Of a stretch of DNA of 64,000 nt, positions 27,865 through 38,000 are shown piece after piece; within the stretch, counting starts at the first letter, position 1; the number at the start of each line of letters is the position of its first letter. The notes beneath the pieces were generated by a model, which had not been told where the DNA came from, searched no databases, and was given only the letters and a program-made list of their open reading frames with translations. Source of the stretch: Haloferula luteola (lineage in GTDB: Bacteria > Verrucomicrobiota > Verrucomicrobiia > Verrucomicrobiales > Akkermansiaceae). The stretch lies in NCBI RefSeq assembly GCF_014201715.1, contig NZ_JACHFD010000018.1:20136-84135 (forward strand). Direction: 5' to 3'. The position numbers and the translations under genes are program-made.

Positions 27865-28278
27865 TTACTCGAAAAAACCGCGTCCCTTCTCCAGTTCACG
27901 CCGATTTCTCTTCGTTGGACGTCCCTGGTCGCCCTCCTTCCGCTGCGATCGCTCTTCGCGCCACAACCTCCGGCTCTCCTCCACTTCCGGGGGCGTGAGA
28001 TCCTCACAGGCATCCTTTGCCAGCACCGCACTCACCCGCTGTTCAAGCAAGCCCTTCACCCTCACCACCCGCGTCCCTGGCCCCTCGGGATAAGGCAATT
28101 CCATCACCTCACCTCCACGCAAAAGACTCGAAGACTTCAGCTCACGTCCCTCGGACTTCACCCGACCACTCTGACATGCCTTGGCAGCCAATCCACGGGT
28201 CTTAAAGAGCCTCACCGCCCACAACCATTTGTCCAATCGCACGCTTTCCACACTGCGAAACTCCCTCCAAATCCCCAT
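27865..28278 (-). CDS. S4-domain RNA-binding protein (Hsp15-like)
   Basis: A 137-residue basic protein with an N-terminal S4 fold (about residues 10-60): SVESVRLDKWLWAVRLFKTRGLAAKACQSGRVKSEGRELKSSS. This matches the Hsp15/RqcH-associated S4 group, which bind stalled 50S subunits carrying peptidyl-tRNA. The tail is rich in Arg, Lys and Glu. The start at 28278 (MGIWREFRSVESVRLDKW) is preferred over an upstream in-frame codon at 28386, since the family begins close to the RLDKWLW motif. Divergent from the SSS transporter gene; 148 bp between starts. Confidence 0.88.
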   Translation of the reverse strand: MGIWREFRSVESVRLDKWLWAVRLFKTRGLAAKACQSGRVKSEGRELKSSSLLRGGEVMELPYPEGPGTRVVRVKGLLEQRVSAVLAKDACEDLTPPEVEESRRLWREERSQRKEGDQGRPTKRNRRELEKGRGFFE

Positions 28279-28426
28279 AAACTCAAGATTCCACCCCGCT
28301 TTTCCCACGGCGTTACAAGAATCCTTTCCTGAATGTCCCGCTGAATACTTGCCGCCTCGCCAGGAATCCCATAAATGCCCCTTCACGGCTGATTTCCGCG
28401 GCCGTTTGTTTCAGACCCAGAATACC

Positions 28427-30136
28427 ATGTTCGCATTCCTAGCCCAAACCGCGCCCCAACTATCGGGCATTGATTGGACGGTCATCGGTCTCTACTTCTG
28501 CCTGTTGGTGGGGATCGTTTACTGGTCCTCCAAACAACAGAACAGCACCGCTGACTACTTCCTCGCCGGGCGACACGCCGGTTGGTTCGTCGTCGGATGT
28601 TCGATTTTCGCATCGAACATCGGCTCCGAGCACATCGTCGGTCTCGCCGGCTCCGGCGCCAACAACGGCCTCGCCCAAGCCCACTGGGAGATGCAAGGAT
28701 GGGTGCTGCTGCTGCTCGCTTGGTTTTTCATCCCGTTCTACTACAGCTCCGGAGTTTTCACGATGCCCGAGTTCTTGGAGAAGCGCTTCGATGCTCGCTC
28801 CCGCTGGGTCCTCTCGATCGTCTCCCTGATCGCCTACGTGTTCACCAAGGTGGCCGTGACCGTCTATGCCGGAGCCATCGTCTTCAAAACGCTCCTGCCA
28901 GACACCTTTGGTTCGCCTGACAATGCCTTTTGGGTTGGCGCCTTCACCACCGTTTTCCTCACGGGCATCTACACCGTTTTCGGTGGCCTGCGCGCCGTCA
29001 TTTACACGGAGGTCGCTCAAACCATCGTGCTGCTGACTGGGGCGGCCTTCATCACCTATTTCGGCCTCGATCGCCTCGGCGGTTGGGGGGAACTTGTCGC
29101 CTCCGCCAAACCTGAGAAGGTTTCCTTCGCCCTTTGGCGCCCGCTGAGCGACATGAATTTCCCCTGGCTGGGCGTCATGATCTCCTCCGTCATCATCGGC
29201 ACCTGGTACTGGTGCACCGACCAATACATCGTCCAACGCTGCCTCGCTGCCAAGAACCTCCAGCAAGCCCGCCGTGGCGCCATCTGGGGGGGAGCCTTGA
29301 AAATGACCCCAGTGTTCATCTTCCTCGTTCCCGGCATGATCGGCTGGGCGCTCCACAAAAAAGGTCTCATCGAGATCCCGGTGGAAAATGGCAAACTCAT
29401 CGGAGACCAGGTCTTCCCCACGATGGTGGCCACCCTCCTTCCTCCGGTCATTCGCGGATTGGTCGTTGCCGGCCTGATGTCCGCCCTCATGTCCTCGCTG
29501 GCCTCCCTGTTCAACTCCTGCGCCACCCTCTTCACCGTTGATATCTACGAGAAACTCCGCCCCGGACAGAGCGACAAGAAACTCGTCAACGTCGGCCGAA
29601 TCGCCACCGTCGTGGTCGTCGGCTTCGGCTTCCTTTGGATCCCGATCATGAAGAAGGTCGCGGAAGAAAGCCAAGGCCTCTACGACTACCTTCAAGGGGT
29701 TCAGGGATACATTGCCCCCCCCATCTTCGCCGTCTTTATCCTCGGGATCTTCTGGAAACGGATCAATGCCACCGGAGCCTTCGTCGGCCTCACCAGTGGC
29801 TTTGTTGCGGGCATGATCAAACTCACCATTCAGACGATCGTCACCACTCGGGAAAATCCACCCACGGAGGGGATCTTGGCCGCCATCGGCCACTACAACC
29901 AGTACTACGCCCATGGTTGGCTCACCCTGTTCAGCGTGATCGTCGTCATCGCGGCCTCCCTCGCCACCCCGGCACCAGCAGCCGAAAAGACCACCAACTT
30001 GACCTTCTCCACCATGACTCCCGAAGTGAAGAAGTCCTGGAAGGACTCCATCGGCATCGGCGACTACATGGGAACCATTGGTGTCATCATCATCGTCGCC
30101 GTGGCTTACCTCTACTTCAGCTTCTGGTTGAACTGA
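28427..30136 (+). CDS. Sodium/solute symporter (SSS family, SGLT-like)
   Basis: A 569-residue protein with about 14 membrane segments. Landmarks are DWTVIGLYFCLLVGIVYWSSK, TADYFLAGRHAGWFVVGCSIFASNIGSEHIVGLAGSGA (TM1 region of SLC5 transporters), YVFTKVAVTVYAGA, FGGLRAVIYTEVAQTIVLL, WYWCTDQYIVQRCLAAKN and GLVVAGLMSALMSSLASLFNSCATLFTVDIY (Na2-site region). This matches the SGLT/SLC5 branch that imports sugars such as glucose, galactose or inositol with Na+. The start at 28427 fits the first membrane helix. Given GH92 and pectate lyase genes nearby, sugar uptake is a reasonable guess. A strong intrinsic terminator follows. Confidence 0.94.
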   Translation: MFAFLAQTAPQLSGIDWTVIGLYFCLLVGIVYWSSKQQNSTADYFLAGRHAGWFVVGCSIFASNIGSEHIVGLAGSGANNGLAQAHWEMQGWVLLLLAWFFIPFYYSSGVFTMPEFLEKRFDARSRWVLSIVSLIAYVFTKVAVTVYAGAIVFKTLLPDTFGSPDNAFWVGAFTTVFLTGIYTVFGGLRAVIYTEVAQTIVLLTGAAFITYFGLDRLGGWGELVASAKPEKVSFALWRPLSDMNFPWLGVMISSVIIGTWYWCTDQYIVQRCLAAKNLQQARRGAIWGGALKMTPVFIFLVPGMIGWALHKKGLIEIPVENGKLIGDQVFPTMVATLLPPVIRGLVVAGLMSALMSSLASLFNSCATLFTVDIYEKLRPGQSDKKLVNVGRIATVVVVGFGFLWIPIMKKVAEESQGLYDYLQGVQGYIAPPIFAVFILGIFWKRINATGAFVGLTSGFVAGMIKLTIQTIVTTRENPPTEGILAAIGHYNQYYAHGWLTLFSVIVVIAASLATPAPAAEKTTNLTFSTMTPEVKKSWKDSIGIGDYMGTIGVIIIVAVAYLYFSFWLN

Positions 30137-30168
30137 TCTGCCCCAAGCCATTCGACACGCTTATTTCC

Positions 30169-30202
30169 AAGACCCGGCCTCATGCAGGCCGGGTCTTTTT
30201 TC
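30169..30202 (+). terminator. Intrinsic terminator after SSS transporter
   Basis: A 12-bp perfect stem, AAGACCCGGCCT (30169-30180) and AGGCCGGGTCTT (30186-30197), with a 5-base loop and a following T-run (TTTTTT). Confidence 0.92.
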
Positions 30203-30254
30203 TTTCTGCCGTCCCCTGCAAGCCCCGCCCCTGGGCCGGCGTAGCTTTCGCTCG

Positions 30255-31397
30255 ATGAAAACCCTCACCGCTCTCGCCTTGTCCACCCTCATGCTCCACG
30301 CCCAGCCCCTCCTTGAGCCCGCTACCCAAGCCGTAGAAGAAGCCCTTCGCCTTCACGAAGTCGCCGGAGCCGTCACCCTGGTTTCACAGGAAGGAGAAAT
30401 CCGCCACCTTTCCAGCCAAGGAGCCGCTCACCTTGAGAACGGCACCCCTATGAGAGAGGATGCGTTGTTCTGGATCGCCTCCATGTCCAAGCCGATCACC
30501 GCAGCCGCCGTGATGCAGCAGGTCGAGGCAGGAAAACTCGATCTCGATGCCTCCATCGACCGATATCTCCCTGAATTCAAGGACCTCAAAGGCCCCGATG
30601 GCCAGCCAGCGACCATCACTCTCCGCCAATGCCTCACCCACACCAGCGGCATGAAGGATCTCGAAGCCGGCGAAGGTGCCGACCTCCACACCTTGGCGGA
30701 ATTGACCGCTCGGATTGGTCCGCGACCCCTCGATTTCACCCCCGGCAGCCAATGGCGCTACTGCCAAACCAGCATCAATACCGCTGCACGCGCCGTCGAA
30801 GTGGCCTCCGGTGAGTCCTTTCCCGACTACCTCGAAAAGCACCTCTTCGGCCCCCTCGGGATGCGCGACACCACCTTCTACCCCAACGAAGAACAGGCAA
30901 GTCGCCTCGCCACCTCCTACGAACGCCAGGAAGACGGATCCCTCCGCGCTGTGCCCCTATCCTTCCTGTTTGGCAAACCCGTGACCTCCCACGATCGCTA
31001 CCCCAGAGGCAATGGCGGGTTGTTCTCCACGGCTCGCGACTACCATCGATTTGCTCTGATGCTGCTTGGTCAAGGAGAACTCGAAGGACACCGTTGCCTC
31101 AGCCCAGAAAGTGTCGAAGCCATGTCGAGCGTCCAAACCGCTGACCTTCAAACCGGTTTCACCCCCGGCAATGGATGGGGCATCGGCTGCTGCGTCATTC
31201 AACACCCTCAGGGCATCACCGCCGCCCTTTCTCAAGGCTCCTTCGGTCACGGCGGAGCCTACGGCACCCAAGTGTGGATCGATCCCGCGAAACAACGAGT
31301 TTTTCTCCTCCTCGTGCAGCGCTCAAATTTTCCAAACTCCGACGGTTCCAACCTCCGCCAAGCCTTCCAAAACGCCGCCGCCAAGGCCCTTGAGTAA
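30255..31397 (+). CDS. Serine hydrolase, class C beta-lactamase/esterase fold
   Basis: A 380-residue protein with a short signal peptide (MKTLTALALSTLMLHA). The fold is beta-lactamase class C/penicillin-binding-protein-like: nucleophile motif SMSK (S76-K79) in FWIASMSKPITAAAVMQQ, LTHTSGMKD near 133, the second motif in QWRYCQTSINTAARA, and GHGGAYGTQVWIDP near the C-terminus in place of KTG. The tyrosine motif reads YCQ rather than the usual YxN. Enzymes of this kind act as esterases, D-amino peptidases or transpeptidase-like proteins; few are true beta-lactamases. It is downstream of the terminator at 30.2 kb and so likely has its own promoter. Confidence 0.9.
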   Translation: MKTLTALALSTLMLHAQPLLEPATQAVEEALRLHEVAGAVTLVSQEGEIRHLSSQGAAHLENGTPMREDALFWIASMSKPITAAAVMQQVEAGKLDLDASIDRYLPEFKDLKGPDGQPATITLRQCLTHTSGMKDLEAGEGADLHTLAELTARIGPRPLDFTPGSQWRYCQTSINTAARAVEVASGESFPDYLEKHLFGPLGMRDTTFYPNEEQASRLATSYERQEDGSLRAVPLSFLFGKPVTSHDRYPRGNGGLFSTARDYHRFALMLLGQGELEGHRCLSPESVEAMSSVQTADLQTGFTPGNGWGIGCCVIQHPQGITAALSQGSFGHGGAYGTQVWIDPAKQRVFLLLVQRSNFPNSDGSNLRQAFQNAAAKALE

Positions 31398-31474
31398 AGC
31401 TCTCTCTCCTTCCATCGTGGCTCAGCTGCCTCGAAACCGTCCATCGCCGTCAACCCGCACTCCACCCAGGATCG

Positions 31475-31627
31475 GTGACCACCAGTGACAACACCGATCA
31501 CGACGACCTGGCAGACTTCCTCGCCTTCCTCCGCACTCCATCTTCCAGCGACACCACCTGCGCCATCCATTCCGCCCTGCCCGCGGGCAAAGTCCATCGT
31601 GCCCACGAAATCTCCATCCGTCACTGA
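31475..31627 (+). CDS. Possible small ORF coupled to nitroreductase
   Basis: A GTG-initiated frame of 50 codons (VTTSDNTDHDDLADFLAFLR at the start) ends in TGA one base before the nitroreductase ATG (TGACATG). The tight spacing suggests a translated leader or small gene, but the frame is open further upstream and the peptide resembles nothing I know. The region from 31398 to 31628 otherwise contains no recognisable feature. Confidence 0.2.
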   Translation: MTTSDNTDHDDLADFLAFLRTPSSSDTTCAIHSALPAGKVHRAHEISIRH

Positions 31628-31628
31628 C

Positions 31629-32210
31629 ATGTCAATCTACCGCAACCGTCGTACCTTCAAGCCCGTCACCATGGATCCCGACAAGGAGGTGCCGCGAGAA
31701 CTCCTCACGGACATCCTCGAAGACGCCCACTGGGCACCCACCCACGGCTTGACCCAACCCTGGCGTTTCCACGTTTTCACCTCGCCAGAATCACGCCAGC
31801 GAATCGCCACGACTCTAGTGGATCTCTACGATCAGCTTACACCCGAGAACCAGCAGGATCCTTCCAAGCGCAAGAAGCTTGAAGTGGCTCCTCGTCGCGC
31901 ACCCGTCGTCATTGCCCTGCTCGCTCACGTGGAGCCCCAGGGCAAAATTCCGGAATGGGAAGAACTGGCCGCCACCTCGTGCGCCGCCCAAAACCTGATG
32001 CTCTCTGCCCACGAAAAGGGCCTCGGCACCTTTTGGAGCACCCCACCCGTGGCCTGTTCCCAAGAATGGATCCGATCGCTGGGACACGACGCCAATCACC
32101 TCGCACTCGGCCTCATCTATCTCGGTTGGCCCTTGGAGAATGAACCCAATCCTCGATCCGTAAGAGCCCCCTTGGCAGAGCATCTTTTTTGGCATGATAA
32201 AGTCGAATGA
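31629..32210 (+). CDS. Nitroreductase family protein (YdjA-like)
   Basis: A 193-residue FMN-dependent nitroreductase. The sequence SIYRNRRTFKPVTMDP gives the family N-terminal RRSxRxF-type motif (RNRRTFKP), followed by LLTDILEDAHWAPTHGLTQPWRFHVF, typical of the YdjA/RutE-like short group, and the conserved AATSCAAQNLMLSAHEKGLGTFWST helix-turn. The C-terminal HLALGLIYLGWP strand is the usual dimer-interface segment. The start at 31629 is preferred because the family begins a few residues before the RRTF motif. Probable role is NAD(P)H-dependent reduction of an unknown small substrate. Confidence 0.9.
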   Translation: MSIYRNRRTFKPVTMDPDKEVPRELLTDILEDAHWAPTHGLTQPWRFHVFTSPESRQRIATTLVDLYDQLTPENQQDPSKRKKLEVAPRRAPVVIALLAHVEPQGKIPEWEELAATSCAAQNLMLSAHEKGLGTFWSTPPVACSQEWIRSLGHDANHLALGLIYLGWPLENEPNPRSVRAPLAEHLFWHDKVE

Positions 32211-32216
32211 TCGCCA

Positions 32217-33383
32217 TCACGGATGATGCCCAAGTTTCTTGCGCCATTTTTTCGCTGCTTGATCCACGACGCTACCAGGGCGCGATGACACATAGTCGTA
32301 GCCGACCTTATTGCGTCGCGCCAAGGCATCGAAATCCTTGTAAATCACTCCATCGCGACCGGGATAAATCGGACGATCCGTGCCCAACTCATAAAATCGA
32401 GCCCACTTCCGGCTCTTCTCGTCATTCGCGGTCAACGCCACTTCTTCCAACCAGCTTAGACCGTTCTCAATGCACCTCACCAAGGCCGCGTCCGGTTCAT
32501 CGACGCTCATCAAAACCTTGAGCAAATTGGCACTCTCAACACTGACCAGCGCCGCCGGTTCCATGGCCCGCGCTGCCACCGGTGCCAGTGAGATCGCATC
32601 ATGCTGGCCACACCATCCCTTGCCTTCGAACTGCATCCGAACGGCGCAGAGCAAACCTTTTTCGAAGGCCTCTTGGCAGTCGCGCTTCAGTCCCACTCGC
32701 ACCAAGCCTGCATCCATCTCCGCCACCGACTTCATCAGCTCCAGCACGTGAGTCATCGCATCGTCGTTCAGCGTAACGGCATCGTGATACCCTCCTTCCA
32801 AAGGAAACACCTGTGGCCAACCACCATGAGGGTTCTGAGCCGCCAAAAGATACTGCAATCCTCGTTGCACTCCCTCGCGACAATCCGAACGCTTCGTCTT
32901 CCGCCACACTTCAACCAGAAATTGAATCTCCGCGGTGGTCGCACGGTTATCGATCGTCCCTAGATAATGCGGCCGATGACCCGGATCGTACTGCGAGGAC
33001 CACTGCATCCCATGCAGCCGCCGCCCTTGAGAGTAACCATTGTGCTTTGACCAGCCTCCCGCCGGAGTTTGATAGGAAAGCAACACCTCCGCCAGAGCCT
33101 GAGCCTCAGAACTCCCATACCACCCATCACCCGGCTGCTTCGGCAACTTGAAATCCGCGCCGTCCGGAGCTTTCCGAGCACGCTCCAGACCCTCAGATGA
33201 CAATTCCTCAACCAGTCCCTGCTCATTCAATTCAGCCGCCACCTTCGAACGCTGGAGATACGCCTCCCAAGCAGCTTGCTCGGACGGAGCCAACTGCTCG
33301 ACCGCTTCCTCGGTGACTGCAGCCGAGCCGACACAAGAAAACGCCATCGTTGCTCCGGCAATCATGCCCAGCCAATGGCTCAT
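32217..33383 (-). CDS. Pectate lyase, PL10 family
   Basis: A 388-residue secreted lyase. The signal peptide MSHWLGMIAGATMAFSCVGSAA sets the start at 33383; the frame is open to 33542 but the extra part is not signal-like. The PL10 signatures are QTPAGGWSKHNGY, GTIDNRATTAEIQFLVEV, GLQYLLAAQNPHGGWPQVFPLEGGYHDAVTLNDDAMTHVLELM and the C-terminal ARFYELGTDRPIYPGRDGVIYKDFDAL. PL10 enzymes cleave polygalacturonate by beta-elimination, using an Arg base and Ca2+. The last codons approach within 7 bp of the convergent nitroreductase stop. With GH92 and the SSS transporter it suggests use of plant or algal polysaccharide. Confidence 0.93.
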   Translation of the reverse strand: MSHWLGMIAGATMAFSCVGSAAVTEEAVEQLAPSEQAAWEAYLQRSKVAAELNEQGLVEELSSEGLERARKAPDGADFKLPKQPGDGWYGSSEAQALAEVLLSYQTPAGGWSKHNGYSQGRRLHGMQWSSQYDPGHRPHYLGTIDNRATTAEIQFLVEVWRKTKRSDCREGVQRGLQYLLAAQNPHGGWPQVFPLEGGYHDAVTLNDDAMTHVLELMKSVAEMDAGLVRVGLKRDCQEAFEKGLLCAVRMQFEGKGWCGQHDAISLAPVAARAMEPAALVSVESANLLKVLMSVDEPDAALVRCIENGLSWLEEVALTANDEKSRKWARFYELGTDRPIYPGRDGVIYKDFDALARRNKVGYDYVSSRPGSVVDQAAKKWRKKLGHHP

Positions 33384-33510
33384 CCTCCGCGCATCGTTCC
33401 CTTGGCTCCTGATTCGTAACATCGCCTCACATCCTACAAAACTGCCCCCAGAGGAATCCTCTCTCCCAATCGGGTGATGCGGACGATTCCCGAGACCGCT
33501 GCAAACCCCT

Positions 33511-35022
33511 TCAGATCGTCTTCTTCTCAAGGAGGAAATCAATCAACGCCTCACGAGCGGCAATCGATGTCATTTCCCGCTTGGATTCCGGCCGTTCGAG
33601 GATCTCCAAAGTCCGCATCAGGCTTCGTCCGCCGGATTGCGCATCATAGGAATTCATGGCAATGCCGTAGCGTCGGCTGGGGTCGAGCGGTTGACCTTCA
33701 TGCAGAATCGCCACCGGTTTGCGATCGCTTCCCCGCTGGACTTCCAATGGCCAAAGGGCCCGGTCACTGCGGAACTCACCCTCCGCTACCACCTCTAAGA
33801 TCTCCGCGGGCGTCAATTGCGCCGTCACGAGAAGATTCTCGTAGGGCAACCATTCCCAACAATCCGCCACCGTCTTCATTCCAGGCTCGATTTCACCGGT
33901 CCCGAATGAGCCGTGAAAGACCGCGTCGATCGGCTTGCCCGCCTTGGTCAAAGCGTCGGAAAACGCCATACAAAGCACCGTCACCAACGAACGCTTGCCC
34001 GTTTCCGGGAGGGGACTCGTCACCTCGCAAACCTCCCGCGCCAAATGCTCCGCCGATTCCTTCAACTCCGGCTGTGCCGTCTCCATCACGGCCGGATCCA
34101 GCGCAAATCGAGAATCCATGAGCACCGTGAAGGCCCGCTTGTTCACCAGCTTGTGCGTTTCCAAATCAAACGCGAGGTCCACCCGGCCACAATGAATCCC
34201 AAAATAATTCGCCTGACTGCACAGCACGTCTCCCACCCGGAAGGAAGGCTCATCGCGATGACTGTGTCCCGCCAAATACACATCCACTTCAGGCACCGCC
34301 TTCAGCATCTCCCGAATCGGATTCGCAAAATCGTCCTCAAATCGCCATCCCATATGCCCCAGAGCCACCACCGCATCCACCTTCTGGGCCCTCAGTTCCG
34401 CAACACTTTGCTTCAACGAAGCCGTCGGATCAGAAACTCCCACCCCATCCAATGTTTCCGGAGCCAACCAAAAGGGCATGCCGGGCGTCGTCACCCCCAC
34501 CAATCCAATTCGGAATCCTCCCACTTCCTTGATCAACCACGGCTTCACCTTGCGCCACGGCCCCGGGGCGTCATCTCCCGACCGACCGTCCGCACTCAAA
34601 TTCCCCGTCAGTACCGCGGGAGTGGACCGGTCCAACGCACCTTCAATCACTCCCCGGCCCCAATCCAGATCATGATTTCCAATCACCCAAGCGTCGTAGC
34701 CCAAGCGATTGAACAGATCGATCATCACCACTCCGTCGGTTTCCAATCCCACCGCCGTGCCCTGATAGACATCGCCAATGTCCACCAACAGCGAATCCGG
34801 ATTCTGGCGTCTCCACTCGCGAATCTGCGACGCACACCTCGCCAACCCTCCCACGTCCCCGATGTCATCGTACGTTTGGGTGGGCTCAATGTGCCCGTGG
34901 AGGTCCGTGGTGAAGCAAAGAGAGATCGTTTTGACACGACGCGATTCGCCAGCCAACCCAAGCACGGTAGAGCCCAGCCAGGCTCCACCGGTCATCATCC
35001 AATTCCGCCGGGAGAGATTCAT
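33511..35022 (-). CDS. 5'-nucleotidase-like bifunctional metallophosphatase
   Basis: A 503-residue exported phosphatase. The N-terminus MNLSRRNWMMTGGAWLGSTVLGLAG resembles a Tat signal. The N-terminal metallophosphoesterase domain has FTTDLHGHIEP, DIGDVYQGTA, VIGNHDLDWG, ALGHMGW and AGHSHRDEPSF; the C-terminal 5'-nucleotidase domain has GSFGTGEIEPGMKTVADCWEWLPYENLLVTAQLTPAEIL and the substrate-loop-like RYGIAMNSYDAQSGG. The family hydrolyses nucleotides or sugar-phosphates in the periplasm for phosphate or nucleoside salvage. The start at 35022 is chosen for the signal motif over an ATG 15 bp upstream. It lies 127 bp upstream of the pectate lyase gene on the same strand. Confidence 0.92.
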   Translation of the reverse strand: MNLSRRNWMMTGGAWLGSTVLGLAGESRRVKTISLCFTTDLHGHIEPTQTYDDIGDVGGLARCASQIREWRRQNPDSLLVDIGDVYQGTAVGLETDGVVMIDLFNRLGYDAWVIGNHDLDWGRGVIEGALDRSTPAVLTGNLSADGRSGDDAPGPWRKVKPWLIKEVGGFRIGLVGVTTPGMPFWLAPETLDGVGVSDPTASLKQSVAELRAQKVDAVVALGHMGWRFEDDFANPIREMLKAVPEVDVYLAGHSHRDEPSFRVGDVLCSQANYFGIHCGRVDLAFDLETHKLVNKRAFTVLMDSRFALDPAVMETAQPELKESAEHLAREVCEVTSPLPETGKRSLVTVLCMAFSDALTKAGKPIDAVFHGSFGTGEIEPGMKTVADCWEWLPYENLLVTAQLTPAEILEVVAEGEFRSDRALWPLEVQRGSDRKPVAILHEGQPLDPSRRYGIAMNSYDAQSGGRSLMRTLEILERPESKREMTSIAAREALIDFLLEKKTI

Positions 35023-35085
35023 ACCGCCCGCCAGCATCTCCCGTTCCGATGCAGAATCAAGTGATCGATTCGTAGCGATTCAGCC

Positions 35086-38000
35086 TCAAACGGTTTTTCG
35101 CGATGCCAACCGACGGATATCCTCCAGCAAAACGTAAACACAGGGGACAAGGAACAGCGTGATCACCGTCGCAAACAGGATCCCAAATCCCAGCGAAACC
35201 GCCATCGGCACCAAAAATCGCGCCTGCACATCGGTCTCCGTGAGCATCGGCATTAATCCCGCAAAGGTCGTCAGCGACGTCAGCAGGATCGCCCGGAATC
35301 GCCTCGCGCCAGCTTTGCGCGCCGCTTCGACCACCGAGCCCTCTTCATCGCGATGCCGATTCACGAAATCGACCAACACCAGCGAATCGTTCACCACCAC
35401 TCCGGCCAAGGCCACCAACCCGCACATCGACATGATCGACAAGTTCATGCCCAACAGCAGGTGCCCCCCAATGGCCCCAATCAATCCGAAGGGAATCACC
35501 GACATGATGATCAACGGTTGCCAATAGGATTTCAGCGGCACCGCAATCAACACATACATCATCACCAGGGCTCCCAAGAACCCGATGCCCATTTCCCGCA
35601 CGCTGTCGGACTGATCCTTCTGCTCCCCTTCCTGCTGGTAGCGGACTCCAGGAAACTTTTGCGGCAGCGCATCCAAAACCTTCGGCAAAAACGTGCTCAT
35701 CACCTCGTTCGCATTCGTCGCCCCTTCCACATCGGCCGTCACCTTGATCGATCGCTGTCGGTCCGTGCGATTGATCACCGCAGGCCCTCGCCCGAATTCG
35801 TAGTCCACGACCTGCGGCAAAGGAATCTCCGCGCCGCTCGCCGTGCGGATCCGCATCGTTTCGAGCGACTCCAGACGCCGCCGGTCATCCTGCGGGTATC
35901 GGACCATCACCTTCACCTCATCGCGGCCACGCTGGAGCCTCTGAACCTCATTGCCATAAAACGCATCCCGGACCTGAGAAGCCACATCGTCCAGCCGCAG
36001 CCCCAATGCCTTGCCCTGGGGAGTCAAGCGGATCAGCCGCAGCTCATCCTTGCCCGCCCGGTTGGAGTCGGAGATATCGATCACCCCGGCGTACTCATCC
36101 AACTCCTTCTTCACCCAATCCGTCGCCTCGCGGAGCCGCTGCAGATCCGGTCCCACCAAATTGAAATCAAAAGCCTCCCCACCGCCTGCTGTCTCCGCCT
36201 TGAACGAGATCTCCTCCAACCCCGGAAGGTCGCCGGCCTTTTTCCGCCAGGCATCAATGAAGTCCTGGCCCGTCACCGATCGTCCGGCCGCTGGCGACAT
36301 CTCCAAAGTCACCTCTCCAAGGTGGGTCGCTTTGGGGGGGCCATTCGGGTTGAACCCTGTTTGGAACGGCTGCGTTCCAGAGGAGGCAAGAAGGTGACGC
36401 AACACCGGTTCCCCCGCATTGTTCCTCAGCTCCTGTCCCACCTCGATCGCCGCCTGCTCCAGTTTCTTCGCAATCTCCTGAGTCGCAGAAAACGGAGCCC
36501 CTTGCGGCAGTTCAAACTTTGCGGAAAGAATGTCTCCTTCGACTTCCGGGAAGAAAATGAACTTCACGTGCCCACCCGCCACAAATCCGATGGAAGCCAC
36601 CAACAAACCGATGAAAGCCGAGGCGGTCACAATGCGCCACCGCAAACACAGCTCCAGCGCCGGCGTGTAGACTCGAACCACAAACTTCTCCAGGCCCCCG
36701 GCCACCCAACGTTGGAGCCGGAAAATCGGATTGCGTGGGCGCTCCTTTTGATGAGGCGCCAAGAGCGCAAGGTGCGCCGGCAAAACAAACTTCGATTGCA
36801 AGAGGGAGAACGCCAGCGTCGGGATGACCACCAGCGGGATGTTCGGCCAAATCTTCCCCGACACCCCGCTCAACCCAAGCATAGGGGTGAACGCCGCCAT
36901 CGTCGTCAACACGCCGAAAATCACCACCGTGCTCACCTCATGCGTGCCTTCATACGCTGCCAGTCGGGGGTGCTCACCGGCTTGAATCCGCGAATACACA
37001 TTCTCCCCCGTCACAATGGCGTCATCGACCACAATCCCCAGCACCAGAATGAAGGAGAACAGGGAGATCATGTTGATCGAAATCCCGAAAATCGGCATCA
37101 TCCAGATACCCCCTGCAAACGACACCGGGATTCCCAGCGCCACCAAAAGCGCCAAAGAAGGACGCAAAAACAGGGCGAGCACCAGCAAGACCAAGCAAAG
37201 GCCATTCACCGCATTGCGCTGCAACAGCTCAAGACGCCCGCGCAGGTAGGAGCTTTGATCATTCCACACCGCGACCTTGACCCCTTCCGGCACCCGCGAG
37301 CTCGAGTGCTCAACATAGTCCCGCACCAACCGCGCCAGCGCCAGCGTGTCCTCCTCTCCGACACGGTAAACATTCACCAATACCGCCGGCTTGCCGTCGA
37401 ACTGCGCGGACAAGTCCACATCCTCGAAACCATCCCGCACCACCGCCACGTCTTCCAACAGCACTTCCGAACCATCCGGTCGGGTCGCCACGGGAATCGT
37501 CCGAAATTCGTTCGCCGTGTATCGCTTGCCCAGAGCTCGCACAATCAACTCCCCACCTTCCGTCCGGATCGATCCCCCGGGCAAATCGACAGACGTCCTT
37601 CTTACCGCCGCCGCGATTTGCTGGTGCGATAAACCCAACTCGCGCAGTCGATCCTCCGAAACCTCGATCGACAGCTCATAGTCACGAGTTCCTGCAATCG
37701 ACACCTGCGAAATTCTCGGAGCTCCCCGCAAAAAACTCGCCACCACATCGCTCACACTCCGCATGCCCGCACCCTCATACGTGAGCAAATCATCACGAAT
37801 GCCCTCGGCCAAACGCGTCAACGTCATCTCATCCACATCGCGATCGGTGGTGATCGCCAAGCTCATCACCGGGTTCTTGATGAGAATTTCCTCCAAAACG
37901 GGCTTCTCCGCCTCTTCCGGGAAATTGTCGATCGCATCCACCCGGCTCTTCACATCGTCCATCACCTCGCGGACGTCGTATCCCGTCTCCACCTCGATCG

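Noticed and set aside
28460..30151. 563-codon minus-strand frame opposite the SSS transporter
   Set aside because: Asp/Gly/His-rich shadow of the membrane protein in the opposite strand.
35353..37632. 759-codon plus-strand frame opposite the RND pump
   Set aside because: Antisense shadow of a well-supported RND gene; the translation is His/Arg/Gln-rich with no domain.
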